This document shows positions 28,763-37,683 of a stretch of DNA of 64,000 nt, piece by piece. Every line of letters begins with the position of its first letter. The stretch's first letter is position 1. The notes under the pieces are model-generated. The model was not told the DNA's origin. It did no database searches and worked only from the letters and a program-made list of their open reading frames with translations. The position numbers and the translations under genes are program-made. The DNA is from Paracoccaceae bacterium (lineage in GTDB: Bacteria; Pseudomonadota; Alphaproteobacteria; Rhodobacterales; Rhodobacteraceae): the NCBI GenBank assembly GCA_002697345.1, contig NZVE01000061.1, forward strand, positions 22,242 to 86,241, in the 5' to 3' direction.

Positions 28763-29491
28763 CTATAAAAATGAAATTGTGCGCTTAATCAAAGAAAGTC
28801 CCTGATCGCTAGAAAACCTGTGATCTTCACCCTTAAGTAATATCAGTTCTATATCTTTAGCGTTTATATGATTAAATAAACGAATTGCCGTTTTCACTTC
28901 TACAGATATATCCGCAGTACCTTGAAGAACTCTAACAGGAACCTGAAAATCTAGAGGCTCACGTAATACTAGATTTAATCTTCCTTCATTAATTAATTCT
29001 TTGGTAATAATATACGGTTCACCATATTCTGAAGGTATTAAAAGTTCTCCAATTCTGAGTTTTTCTTTTTCATCAATAGAAAGGTTCTTCCATATACTAT
29101 CTTCTGTAAAGTCAGGTGCTCCAGCTATTGTTACAATACCACCTACAAGTTTTGGAAGTTTCTTTGCTATTAGTAACGCGATCCATCCACCCATTGAGGA
29201 CCCTATTAATATTTGTGGCCCGTCAGTTAGTGTATCAATAGCGTCAACTGCATCTGTGAACCATTGACCAATTGTACCATCAGAAAATTTTCCTGAAGAC
29301 CTACCATGACCAGAGTAATCAAACCTGAGGTATCCTTGCCCAGTTTCTTTGGCATAGTTCTCTAGAAACATAGCTTTGCTACCTTCCATATCTGACATAA
29401 ATCCACCCAAAAACACTAACCCTGGGCTACTGCCAATTATTTTATTATAAGCTATGTTTTTTCCAGAAGTTCCCTTGAAATACTCTGTCAT
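28763..29491 (-). CDS. Alpha/beta hydrolase
   Basis: 242 residues with the alpha/beta-hydrolase fold. FLGGFMSDMEGSKA gives the oxyanion region, DYSGHGRSSG the strand-4 turn, IGSSMGGW the nucleophile elbow (GxSxG), a late Asp in GTADISVEV and the catalytic His in GEDHRFS. It resembles esterase/acyl-hydrolase members related to mitochondrial ABHD10 (inference). Substrate unknown. GGAG lies close to the ATG. Divergent from thrS, with 209 bp between. Confidence 0.85.
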   Translation of the reverse strand: MTEYFKGTSGKNIAYNKIIGSSPGLVFLGGFMSDMEGSKAMFLENYAKETGQGYLRFDYSGHGRSSGKFSDGTIGQWFTDAVDAIDTLTDGPQILIGSSMGGWIALLIAKKLPKLVGGIVTIAGAPDFTEDSIWKNLSIDEKEKLRIGELLIPSEYGEPYIITKELINEGRLNLVLREPLDFQVPVRVLQGTADISVEVKTAIRLFNHINAKDIELILLKGEDHRFSSDQGLSLIKRTISFL

Positions 29492-29700
29492 ACTAAAGCT
29501 CCTTATAAGTAAAAATCACTTTACACAAAAGAAATCTATTACTGAATAGTAAAGCTTTAAGACATCAGTAAAGTAAAGTCAGTATAATTATGGGGTAAGG
29601 AATATATGGTCTTGACGCGTATACAAAGTATAGTGCATTTAAAGACAAAGCTTTGTAAACGGGCGTACTGTAGGCGCCAAATCAACGAGGAGAATACTTT

Positions 29701-31647
29701 TTGAGTAAAATACATTTAACTTTTCCTGATGGCCATAAACGTGATTTTGCATCAGGGGTAACTCCTTTTGAGGTTGCTAAATCAATATCAATATCGCTAT
29801 CAAAAGCAGCAATATCTGCATTTATAGATGGGCAGCATTGGGACCTAAGTTGGCCTATAATTAGAAGTGGGACAATTTCAATTAACACCACAAAAGATAG
29901 TGCTCCAGCCTTAGAATTAATAAGGCATGATTTAGCGCATGTAATGGCTAGAGCAGTCCAAGAGCTTTGGGTAGACGTAAAGGTTACTATTGGACCAGTA
30001 ATCAAGAATGGATGGTATTATGATTTTGATAGAAAGGACCCCTTCACTCAAAACGACCTTATAACAATCGAAAAAAAGATGAAGGAAATAATTAATTTAA
30101 GGGACCCTATAACCACTGAAATTTGGGAAAGATCAAAAGCCATCGAATTCTACAAAAAAAATAATGAAAAATATAAAGTTGAGTTAATTGACGCTATAGG
30201 AAATGAAGAACCTTTAAGAATGTATTGGCACGGAAATTGGCAAGACCTTTGTAGAGGACCCCACTTTCAACATACTGGTCAAATTCCAGCCGACGGCTTT
30301 AAGCTTATGTCAGTTGCCGGCGCATATTGGCGTGGGGATTCCAAAAACAAAATGCTTCAAAGGATATACGGAGTCGCTTTTCAAAACCGAGAAGGCCTAA
30401 AAAATTATCTAAATTTCTTAGAGGAGGCGGACAAACGGGATCACCGAAAGTTAGGTAAAACTATGGATCTTTTTCATATGCAAGAAGAAGCCCCAGGACA
30501 GATTTTTTGGCATCCAAATGGCTGGAAAATTTATACAATACTTCAAGATTATATGAGAAGAAAACAGTTGGATGGGAACTATGTGGAAGTAAACACACCC
30601 CAGGTTGTTGACAGAAGGCTTTGGGAGAAGTCAGGGCATTGGGAAAAATATCAAGAAAATATGTTTATTGTAGAGGTTGACGAAGAGCATGCTAAAGAAA
30701 AAGCCGTAAATGCCCTTAAACCGATGAATTGTCCATGTCATGTCCAAATATTTAATCAGGGCTTAAAGTCTTATAGAGAGTTACCATTACGGATGGCTGA
30801 GTTCGGATCATGTAATCGATACGAACCTTCAGGTGCATTACATGGAATTATGAGAGTGCGTGGGTTTACCCAGGATGACGGCCACATATTTTGCCAAGAA
30901 GATCAAATAGAGTCTGAGACTAAGTTTTTCATTGAATTCTTATCAAACATTTACAGAGATTTAGGTTTTCCTAAATATAGAATTTTATTTTCTGATCGAC
31001 CGCAGATTAGGTCAGGTGCTGATGACGTCTGGGAAAAAGCAGAGAACGCCCTTCTATCTGCGACTAGAGCTGCTGGTGTTGAACCTGAAATGAATCCAGG
31101 GGAAGGGGCATTTTATGGGCCAAAGTTAGAGTTTGTCTTAACAGATGCAATTGGACGCGATTGGCAATGTGGGACATTTCAAGTTGACTTTGTAATGCCA
31201 GAAAGGCTGGATGCGAGCTATGTTGGAGATGACGGTGCTAAGCACCGTCCAGTGATGTTACATAGAGCGACACTGGGTTCTTTTGAAAGATTTATAGGTA
31301 TATTGATTGAGGAGCATTCAGGAAAGCTACCCTTTTGGCTTGCTCCAGTACAAGTAGTAGTTGCATCAATAATCTCTGATGCAAATGAGATGGTCACATC
31401 TTTAGTAAATTCCCTAAAAAACGTCGGAGTTCGAGTTGAGACAGACATTAGAAACGAGAAAATAAATTATAAAGTTAGAGAACATTCTTTGAAGAAAGTT
31501 CCAATTATACTTGCTCTAGGGAATAAAGAGGTAGAGAATCAAACAGTTACTGTACGTCGACTAGGAGAAAAAAATACCGAGATATTATCCTTAACAGAAA
31601 TAATTAACTCACTAAAAACTCTTACTTTACCGCCAGATTTAAGGTAA
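29701..31647 (+). CDS. thrS: Threonine--tRNA ligase
   Basis: 648 residues. TGS domain at the start ([13 protein letters not shown]), editing domain with [12 protein letters not shown], class II catalytic core with zinc-ligand Cys in [10 protein letters not shown] and motif-2 region [15 protein letters not shown], then the anticodon-binding domain. It charges tRNA-Thr and edits seryl-tRNA-Thr. The start is a TTG at 29701, supported by GAGGAG 8 nt upstream and by alignment to the usual MAxIxLTFPDG opening. The 209-bp upstream region shows no T-box-like structure. Confidence 0.97.
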   Translation: MSKIHLTFPDGHKRDFASGVTPFEVAKSISISLSKAAISAFIDGQHWDLSWPIIRSGTISINTTKDSAPALELIRHDLAHVMARAVQELWVDVKVTIGPVIKNGWYYDFDRKDPFTQNDLITIEKKMKEIINLRDPITTEIWERSKAIEFYKKNNEKYKVELIDAIGNEEPLRMYWHGNWQDLCRGPHFQHTGQIPADGFKLMSVAGAYWRGDSKNKMLQRIYGVAFQNREGLKNYLNFLEEADKRDHRKLGKTMDLFHMQEEAPGQIFWHPNGWKIYTILQDYMRRKQLDGNYVEVNTPQVVDRRLWEKSGHWEKYQENMFIVEVDEEHAKEKAVNALKPMNCPCHVQIFNQGLKSYRELPLRMAEFGSCNRYEPSGALHGIMRVRGFTQDDGHIFCQEDQIESETKFFIEFLSNIYRDLGFPKYRILFSDRPQIRSGADDVWEKAENALLSATRAAGVEPEMNPGEGAFYGPKLEFVLTDAIGRDWQCGTFQVDFVMPERLDASYVGDDGAKHRPVMLHRATLGSFERFIGILIEEHSGKLPFWLAPVQVVVASIISDANEMVTSLVNSLKNVGVRVETDIRNEKINYKVREHSLKKVPIILALGNKEVENQTVTVRRLGEKNTEILSLTEIINSLKTLTLPPDLR

Positions 31648-31675
31648 AAATTTATGTGTAGTTTTTGAAAACCCA

Positions 31676-32008
31676 CTATTTAACTAAACCCAAGGCCTGT
31701 TTTATTTCGGTGTTCCACCCCAAAAACAACGTACCATTATCAACTATTGGGCGTTTCATTACTGAAGGTGCAAAAATTATTAACTCTTTAACAGAAAGAG
31801 CCTGTTGCGCATCACTTAACTGACGCCACGTTGTGGACCTTTTATTTACTAAATCAAGTTTAAAAACTTCGATAAAATGTTCTAAATCTGCTGAATTTAA
31901 GGGGTTTTTTCGTATATCAATAAACTCAACATTATCCCATCGTTTCTTTAATTCAGAAAAAGCTTTTCGGCATTTATCACAGTTTTTTATTCCATAAATT
32001 TTTATCAT
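31676..32008 (-). CDS. ArsC/Spx (YffB-type) thioredoxin-fold protein
   Basis: 110 residues. IYGIKNCDKCRKAF carries a CxxC-like active site near residues 10-13, and APSVMKRPIVDNG contains the conserved Arg-Pro of the ArsC/Spx superfamily. The length and motifs fit the YffB branch, which is glutathione-linked in known cases, rather than a true arsenate reductase; no ars genes are near. GGAG lies 5 nt before the ATG. Convergent with thrS. Confidence 0.85.
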   Translation of the reverse strand: MIKIYGIKNCDKCRKAFSELKKRWDNVEFIDIRKNPLNSADLEHFIEVFKLDLVNKRSTTWRQLSDAQQALSVKELIIFAPSVMKRPIVDNGTLFLGWNTEIKQALGLVK

Positions 32009-32197
32009 TATAACTCCAGAACTATTAACATTAAGGCCATCTTAACATGTCATATATTAAACTAATTATCGAATTTTGGACAGAAACCTTGTTTAACATA
32101 ATTTAAATAATTGAAAATTTTAAATTAAATATATTTTTGGTTTATGTGGTAAATAAAATATATATTATTTATTATTTTGTCTTTTTTGAAGTTTTTA

Positions 32198-32341
32198 TTG
32201 CAGTTTCTGAAAATTCCGCTAATAAGATGGCTTGTGATACAGACTTTACGTTCCCGCCTTCTTTCTAGCAGCCGGACCAACTTGAAGATGCTGCACCGAA
32301 CCGCCGCATAATGTGGGCGGAATAAAAAAGGAGATACGGGA
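32198..32341 (+). promoter_or_regulatory. Probable promoter and structured 5' leader of the cold-shock gene
   Basis: A possible promoter is TTGCAG (32198-32203) with TAATAA (32220-32225) at 16-nt spacing. The following leader of about 110 nt is GC-rich against an AT-rich surround. It has stem GCAGC/GCTGC (32268-32272 with 32290-32294) and stem CCGCC/GGCGG (32301-32305 with 32316-32320), then AAGGAG (32328-32333) 8 nt before the ATG. cspA-type leaders are known to control translation by temperature-dependent folding; that role here is inferred. The 259-bp stretch before it (from 32009) is AT-rich and otherwise featureless apart from the promoter start. Confidence 0.5.
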
Positions 32342-32551
32342 ATGGCTAATGGCACCGTAAAATGGTTTAATACAACTAAAGGCTTCGGCTTCATTGCACC
32401 AGATGATGGTGGAAAAGACGTTTTTGTTCACATTTCAGCTGTTGAACAAGCAGGTCTAACTGGTTTAAGAGACGATCAGAAAGTTCAATACGAAATGGTA
32501 GAAGGACGAGACGGAAGAGCTTCTGCTGGTGAACTAGTAGCACTAGATTAA
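32342..32551 (+). CDS. cspA: Cold-shock protein, CspA family
   Basis: 69 residues forming a single cold-shock OB domain. RNP1 KGFGFIAPD and RNP2 VFVHIS are intact, preceded by GTVKWFNTTKG. It binds single-stranded RNA and DNA and acts as an RNA chaperone. A strong ribosome site (AAGGAG) is 8 nt upstream and a textbook intrinsic terminator follows, so it is a one-gene unit with its own long leader. Whether it is cold-induced cannot be told from sequence; gene symbol by family only. Confidence 0.95.
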   Translation: MANGTVKWFNTTKGFGFIAPDDGGKDVFVHISAVEQAGLTGLRDDQKVQYEMVEGRDGRASAGELVALD

Positions 32552-32572
32552 TTAAGTTTTCTAGCTTATTTT

Positions 32573-32602
32573 AAAACGCCACTTTTAAGTGGCGTTTTTT
32601 TT
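32573..32602 (+). terminator. Intrinsic terminator of the cold-shock gene
   Basis: Arms 32573-32584 (AAAACGCCACTT) and 32587-32598 (AAGTGGCGTTTT) are perfectly complementary, and the T run continues to 32602. It is a GC-rich core followed by eight T residues, the strongest rho-independent terminator in the window. Confidence 0.93.
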
Positions 32603-33048
32603 ATTACTCTAAATTTAAGTGGCTAGAAATCTGTCGCTATTTAATAAAAATTTAATTTCGTTCGGTTAATAGTCTCATCAAAAATTTATACACCGGATAC
32701 ACCTAAATATTTCTTTGACCTATACACTTTATTTTTACGCTGGTAGCCAGAGTTATCCTCAGCTCGAGGACATGAAATTAATTAATATATGTTCTCGAAT
32801 ACAGTCGTTACAGTCGTGTATAAACATTCGACAATAGCTTCATAATCAACTAACTCACCCAACCCCCTTTTGCATTTTCAGATATAATTTTCTATAATTG
32901 TCATAACATCCAGTCAATTATAAAAAGAGTATAATTATATTGGACTGAAAATTTATACCGTCATTATAAATTACCACTTTCACTAGATAACTGTAACCGA
33001 TAGTGGTTACTCTATCACTCTTTAATTAACTACTTTTGGAAGGCACCC
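32603..33048. other. 446-bp intergenic region, no gene seen
   Basis: No credible protein frame. Small structures only: CTGG-TAG-CCAG (32740-32750) followed by TCCTC-AGCTC-GAGGA (32756-32770); a tandem pair of ACAGTCGT (32801-32808, 32810-32817); an imperfect inverted repeat (CAGTCAATTATA at 32911-32922 against 32930-32947); and GTAACC/GGTTAC (32993-32998 with 33005-33010). A small RNA is possible but unsupported by a clear promoter-terminator pair. The 3' end presumably holds the gloA promoter. Confidence 0.5.
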
Positions 33049-33477
33049 ATGAACATAGAATACTTACACACCATGGTCAGAGTAAAGGATTTACAAAAAT
33101 CTATCGCATTTTATAAGCTTTTAGGACTAAAGGAGACACGTCGAGTGGATAGTGAAACTGGAAGATTTACACTAGTATTCATGTCTCCTCCTGGGCAAGA
33201 AAATGCTCACTTAGAACTTACTTATAACTGGGACGGTGACGACCTTTTACCATCTGATAGCAGGCATTTTGGTCACATAGCTTACCAAGTAAAAAATATA
33301 TATGATACTTGTACATATTTAATGGACAACAATGTTACTATAAATCGTCCACCTCGCGATGGAAGAATGGCTTTCATTCGTTCGCCAGACAATGTTTCAA
33401 TTGAGTTACTTCAAATGCACAGCGCGCTAGAGCCTATTGAACCATGGTTAAGTATGGAGAACGTAGGTAAATGGTGA
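33049..33477 (+). CDS. gloA: Lactoylglutathione lyase (glyoxalase I)
   Basis: 142 residues of the VOC superfamily. The four metal ligands of glyoxalase I are visible: His in YLHTMVRV, Glu in HLELTYNW, His in FGHIAYQV and Glu in VSIELLQ. FYKLLGLKETRR and PPRDGRMAFIRSPD are family blocks. It isomerises the methylglyoxal-glutathione hemithioacetal to S-lactoylglutathione, consistent with the glutathione reductase elsewhere in the window. GGAAGG lies before the ATG. Convergent with the Mth938 gene 4 bp away. Confidence 0.95.
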   Translation: MNIEYLHTMVRVKDLQKSIAFYKLLGLKETRRVDSETGRFTLVFMSPPGQENAHLELTYNWDGDDLLPSDSRHFGHIAYQVKNIYDTCTYLMDNNVTINRPPRDGRMAFIRSPDNVSIELLQMHSALEPIEPWLSMENVGKW

Positions 33478-33481
33478 ATCG

Positions 33482-33835
33482 CTAGATTGCCAACAAAGCT
33501 GTGCCAATTCTACGACCTTCTTCGAGCAGCACGTTATAGGTTCTACAGGCAATAGGAGTCGACATTGCTTCGACACTAACACCTATTGCCTCGACACTAT
33601 CTCTAAATTTACTAGGAATATCACAGAGCTTAGCACCTGTACCAACTAGTAGAACATCTATTTCGGATTGAGCATTAACTATTAAACTTACATTTTTAAA
33701 ACCACTCCAAGAATGAATTTCCTTATTGAAAATAAATAAGTTTCCCCATTTTATATCGGGTCCAATTCTAAAAAACCCAACACCATATCCTTTTATTGGT
33801 AAACTATGCTCATATGAAACTTCAGTAATACGCAT
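33482..33835 (-). CDS. Mth938-like domain protein (DUF498)
   Basis: 117 residues. Pattern ITEVSYEHSLPIKGYGVGFFRI, then VLLVGTGAK and GVSVEAMSTPIACRTYNVLLEEGR, identifies the Mth938/NDUFAF3-like family. The mitochondrial relative NDUFAF3 is a complex I assembly factor; the bacterial role is not established, though this genome does encode complex I (59062-64000). It lies 6 bp after a TauE-type gene in the yajC-secD-secF operon, where this family is commonly found in alphaproteobacteria. Confidence 0.88.
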   Translation of the reverse strand: MRITEVSYEHSLPIKGYGVGFFRIGPDIKWGNLFIFNKEIHSWSGFKNVSLIVNAQSEIDVLLVGTGAKLCDIPSKFRDSVEAIGVSVEAMSTPIACRTYNVLLEEGRRIGTALLAI

Positions 33836-33841
33836 CTAGTA

Positions 33842-34594
33842 TCAACTCCAAATTGGTAAAGCAGAAATAGCCGAAAAGAAAATTATGGTATATGCAGCAA
33901 TGCGATATAGTTTTTCTCTACTAGGGTTAAATAATTTTGCCCCGACAACACAAAAAACTAAATATGGTATCGCTATGATTAACCCAACAATTATAAAATT
34001 AAATATTAACATTCCTTTTAACCAAAAGATTAAAAATAATAAAATATCAATCAAAATAAGAAAAAGCGTGTTATTTGCTCGGATAACAGAAACCGGGAGT
34101 GAAGACGCCATATAAAGCATAATAACAGGTGGTCCAGGAATACCAAAGGCACCTCCAGACAAACCACCTATGGCACCAGTAAAAAATATAAGTCCCTGAT
34201 TCAACGTACCTTTATATCTAACTCCATAAATCAGTAATAATAGCAGACATAAACTAAACACAGCCCCTAAAAAGCTGAAAGTATCTGCTGACATGAGGTT
34301 AAGAAAATAAACCCCAATGGGGGCACCAATAAGTGCTCCTGTGATTAACCTCAATAAATCAGGAAGTTTACCATCACGTATTGCTCTTGGAATATTTGGT
34401 AATGGCCCAATCAAGTCCATAACTAACAGAACGATCAAGGTAGCTACTGGAGAGAGAACTTGCCCAGCAATAGGTATAAATACCATTGCCGTCCCAAACC
34501 CTGAAAACCCTCTAACTAAACCTGCTAATACCGCCCCTAGAACCAAGTAAGCGAACACACCTTCGTCAAGAATAACAAAAAGTGCATCAATCAC
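33842..34594 (-). CDS. TauE/SafE (TSUP) family transporter in the secDF operon
   Basis: 250 residues with about eight membrane segments and the two signature loops GLVRGFSGFGTAMVFIPIAG and GAIGGLSGGAFGIPGPPVI. The family exports sulfite or organic acids. Its start overlaps the secF stop by 4 bp and the Mth938 gene follows after 6 bp, so it is translationally inserted into the Sec operon. It is a distinct paralogue of the copy at 5569-6312 and differs in its loops. Substrate unknown; any Sec link would be regulatory only. Confidence 0.87.
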   Translation of the reverse strand: MIDALFVILDEGVFAYLVLGAVLAGLVRGFSGFGTAMVFIPIAGQVLSPVATLIVLLVMDLIGPLPNIPRAIRDGKLPDLLRLITGALIGAPIGVYFLNLMSADTFSFLGAVFSLCLLLLLIYGVRYKGTLNQGLIFFTGAIGGLSGGAFGIPGPPVIMLYMASSLPVSVIRANNTLFLILIDILLFLIFWLKGMLIFNFIIVGLIIAIPYLVFCVVGAKLFNPSREKLYRIAAYTIIFFSAISALPIWS

Positions 34595-35559
34595 GCGTCA
34601 ATGTTACCAAATTTATTTCCTTTATTGGCTGACGATTTCGACCAATCTCGCTTAACCCCAAGATAAAGTAGTGCTGTTCCTGCTATAAAAATAGAACTAT
34701 AAGTTCCAACGAGTACTCCCCATATCATAGCAAAAACAAAACCTTTAATTACATCTCCACCAAGGACATAAAGAGAGATTAATGCTAACAAAGTAGTAAC
34801 AGACGTCATAAGTGTACGTGCCAATGTTTCATTTATAGACATGTTCAAGACTTCACTTAGGTTTTTCTTCTTATATTTTCGTAAATTTTCTCGAACTCTA
34901 TCAAAAACTACAACCGTATCATTTAAAGAGTAACCAACAATTGTTAGCAAAGCTGCAATTATAGCCAGATCAAATTTAATTTGTACTTGTGAAAAAATTC
35001 CCATCGTCAAAATGATATCATGGACCAATGCTAGGACCGCACCCAAAGCAAACTGCCACTCAAATCTAAGCCAGATATAGAATAATACTGCTCCAATAGC
35101 AGAAATAACTGCCCAAACGGCAGCTTTTACTAACTCAGATGAAACTTTCGGACCGACACTCTCAACCAAAGGAAACTTTATACCGGGATCCACAGCCGAC
35201 AATGCGACTTCCACCGACTTAACCGTTGATGCTGTTATGCTTTCGTCCCCATCTTGCGCCTCAATTCTAATCTGAGTAACATTCTGATTTTCTCTAAATG
35301 TTGGGTCAAAAACCTCTGTAATTACTATATCCCCAAGGTTTAAAACGTCCAAAGCCTGCCTGTACTGAGAAACATTTACAGTGATTTCTGATTCGGTCCT
35401 GATTGTTGTGCCTCCCCTAAAATCAATTCCATAATTAAGGCCCTGAAAAAATAAAGAAACACAACTTAAGATAATTAGTGTCGAAGAAATACCAAGCCAA
35501 AGCTTCCATTTACCAAAAAAGTTATAATTCGTTTTTCCTTTTATTAGCTTTAATCTCAT
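34591..35559 (-). CDS. secF: Protein translocase subunit SecF
   Basis: 322 residues with six membrane segments and a periplasmic domain between the first two. NYGIDFRGGTTIR, GYSLNDTVVVFDRVREN and MTSVTTLLALISLY are diagnostic. With SecD and YajC it uses the proton motive force to pull translocated chains into the periplasm. secD lies 1 bp upstream and the TauE-type gene overlaps its stop. Confidence 0.97.
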   Translation of the reverse strand: MRLKLIKGKTNYNFFGKWKLWLGISSTLIILSCVSLFFQGLNYGIDFRGGTTIRTESEITVNVSQYRQALDVLNLGDIVITEVFDPTFRENQNVTQIRIEAQDGDESITASTVKSVEVALSAVDPGIKFPLVESVGPKVSSELVKAAVWAVISAIGAVLFYIWLRFEWQFALGAVLALVHDIILTMGIFSQVQIKFDLAIIAALLTIVGYSLNDTVVVFDRVRENLRKYKKKNLSEVLNMSINETLARTLMTSVTTLLALISLYVLGGDVIKGFVFAMIWGVLVGTYSSIFIAGTALLYLGVKRDWSKSSANKGNKFGNIDA

Positions 35560-35560
35560 C

Positions 35561-37234
35561 TTACACCTCTATACTTTTGGGTCGTTTTCGTTCGAACCAA
35601 ACAATAATAAAAAGACGAGTGAGGTAAATCGCTGTAAATACTGACGTAATTATACCAAAACCTAGAGTTATTGAAAAACCTCTGACAGGGCCCGAACCCA
35701 TCACAAACAAAATAATAGCAGTTATTAATGTAGTAATATTTGCATCCAAGATAGCACTTAATGCTTTTTCATAACCAACCTCAATTGCCCTTGCAGGACC
35801 CTTAGAGGTTTTCAGCTCTTCTCTAATTCGCTCAAAAATTAAAACATTCGCATCTACAGCCATCCCAATTGTTAGTACAATTCCTGCAATCCCAGGGAGT
35901 GTTAGTGTCGCGCCAACGGCGCTTAAGAGACCAAATATTAAAGTTACATTAATAATCAATGCCACATTAGCAAAAATACCAAACAATCCATAACTTAAAA
36001 ACATAAACACTAATACAGATATAAAGGCGACTAAGCATGCAACTTTTCCAGCATCTATGCTGTCTTGCCCTAATTCAGGACCAATAGTTCGTTCTTCAAG
36101 AAATATCATTCCAGCAGGTAATGCTCCAGCTCGCAACAAAACAGACAGCTCTGAAGATTCTTCAACCGAAAAACTTCCACTTATTTGGCCTGAGCCACCC
36201 ATTATAGCATCTCTTATTACAGGGGCACTGATAACCTCATTATCCAATACTATAGCAAATGGTGAACCTATGTTATTAGCTGTAAATAGACCAAACTTCT
36301 TTCCTCCAGAAGGATTAAACCGGAAGTTTACGGAAGGTAACCCGTTCTGATCAAACGAAGGTTGGGCATCAGTTAGATCCTCTCCAGTTACTACTGGCGA
36401 TTTTTTCAATATATAATATTCAGCATTTGTACTTTCCTTACTATAAGCTTTGTACAAACCATTTTCTGGTTTAATGGCTTCGTCAGGATTTGAAATTCGA
36501 CGAACGACCTCCTGGAATGTTAACTTTGCAGTTGTGCCTATAAGACTTTTTAATTCATTTGCCGAACCAATTCCTGGAACTTGAATAAGTATTCTACGCT
36601 CACCTTGTCTTTGGATTGTAGGTTCACGTGTCCCAACTTCATCAACTCTTCTTCGAATAATTTCCAAAGATTGTTTAAGTGTACGATCATTTGTTGCGAG
36701 CTTTTCAGCCTCGCTTAATTCGATTATAAGCTCCCCATCCTGACCTGAAACTAATAAGTCTTTTGAACCAAGCGCATTAACTGATGAAACTGGAACAGCC
36801 ATAGCTTGAACAATTTCAATTGCCCGAATTAAACCTTCTTTTTTTGAAACACTAATTCTTAGCTGTCCAAAGGAACTTTCCTTTAGCTTCCTTATACTCC
36901 CAATTTGTCCTCTTTCGGCCTTAAGCGCATCTCTAACGGTCGGCCACATAGAGTCCATGCGTGAAGCATAAACCTCCTCAACATTAACCTCTGCTAAAAG
37001 ATGTGCTCCTCCTCTTAAATCTAGACCAAGGTTAACTAACCGCGAAGGTAAAAACTTGGGCCACCAGTAAGTTAAATCACTCTTATTGGTGTCTCCATCT
37101 AAAAGAGCTTTCGATTTAATGGCATCATTATAGTCTTCCACATGCTTATAAAAAAAGTTTGGAAACGCAAACAGAATGCCAAGTAAAACTACAAATAGAA
37201 TTGAGATTCTTTTTAATGAAGAAATTTGAAGCAT
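35561..37234 (-). CDS. secD: Protein translocase subunit SecD
   Basis: 557 residues. N-terminal helix, large periplasmic P1 region, then the RND-type membrane domain. LVNLGLDLRGGAHLL, RRVDEVGTREPTIQRQG, LLRAGALPAGM and GMAVDANVLIFERIREE are all present. It works with SecF and YajC in late-stage Sec export. It starts 7 bp after yajC. Confidence 0.98.
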   Translation of the reverse strand: MLQISSLKRISILFVVLLGILFAFPNFFYKHVEDYNDAIKSKALLDGDTNKSDLTYWWPKFLPSRLVNLGLDLRGGAHLLAEVNVEEVYASRMDSMWPTVRDALKAERGQIGSIRKLKESSFGQLRISVSKKEGLIRAIEIVQAMAVPVSSVNALGSKDLLVSGQDGELIIELSEAEKLATNDRTLKQSLEIIRRRVDEVGTREPTIQRQGERRILIQVPGIGSANELKSLIGTTAKLTFQEVVRRISNPDEAIKPENGLYKAYSKESTNAEYYILKKSPVVTGEDLTDAQPSFDQNGLPSVNFRFNPSGGKKFGLFTANNIGSPFAIVLDNEVISAPVIRDAIMGGSGQISGSFSVEESSELSVLLRAGALPAGMIFLEERTIGPELGQDSIDAGKVACLVAFISVLVFMFLSYGLFGIFANVALIINVTLIFGLLSAVGATLTLPGIAGIVLTIGMAVDANVLIFERIREELKTSKGPARAIEVGYEKALSAILDANITTLITAIILFVMGSGPVRGFSITLGFGIITSVFTAIYLTRLFIIVWFERKRPKSIEV

Positions 37235-37241
37235 TAATGAT

Positions 37242-37520
37242 TTACTTTGCTGGCTCTGTTTTACTTATAACGGTTGCAACAGTCGATTTTATTACACGAA
37301 CTTTTACGCCATCCGCAATTTCAACCTCAATCTCACCATCTTCTTTAACTTTTGCAACTTTACCTACTATTCCACCCTGAGTGATTATGTTATCACCGCG
37401 GCGTAAATTAGAAACCATGTTAGTGTGTTCTTTAGCTTTTTTCTGTTGAGGTCTAATCAAAAGAAAATACATTATTGCGAAAATAAGAATTAAGGGTATG
37501 AACTGTTGAATTTGAGACAT
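37242..37520 (-). CDS. yajC: YajC, Sec translocase accessory subunit
   Basis: 92 residues from ATG 37520, chosen because AAGGA lies 7 nt upstream and the family begins in this way; the frame also opens at an ATG 11 codons earlier (37553). One membrane helix (FIPLILIFAIMYFLLI) is followed by RPQQKKAKEH and a small soluble domain with NLRRGDNIITQGGIVGKV. First gene of yajC-secD-secF. The 163 bp to the divergent serS should hold both promoters. Confidence 0.95.
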   Translation of the reverse strand: MSQIQQFIPLILIFAIMYFLLIRPQQKKAKEHTNMVSNLRRGDNIITQGGIVGKVAKVKEDGEIEVEIADGVKVRVIKSTVATVISKTEPAK

Positions 37521-37683
37521 AATATATCCTTTAAGGTTTTTGGCAGGTGCCATATTAATTTGAAAGAGACACTATCTGTGCAACAAGAAAGTCGCAAGGT
37601 GGCTATACAATGAATTTCATGGTTCAAAACATATTTTTTTTCATGCATATGGAAACTAGGTGATTTTTTAGGAGAATCTATAG

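Noticed and set aside
32125-32431. Minus-strand frames across the cspA leader and gene
   Set aside because: They are antisense to the cold-shock domain and its leader, with no ribosome site or recognisable domain.
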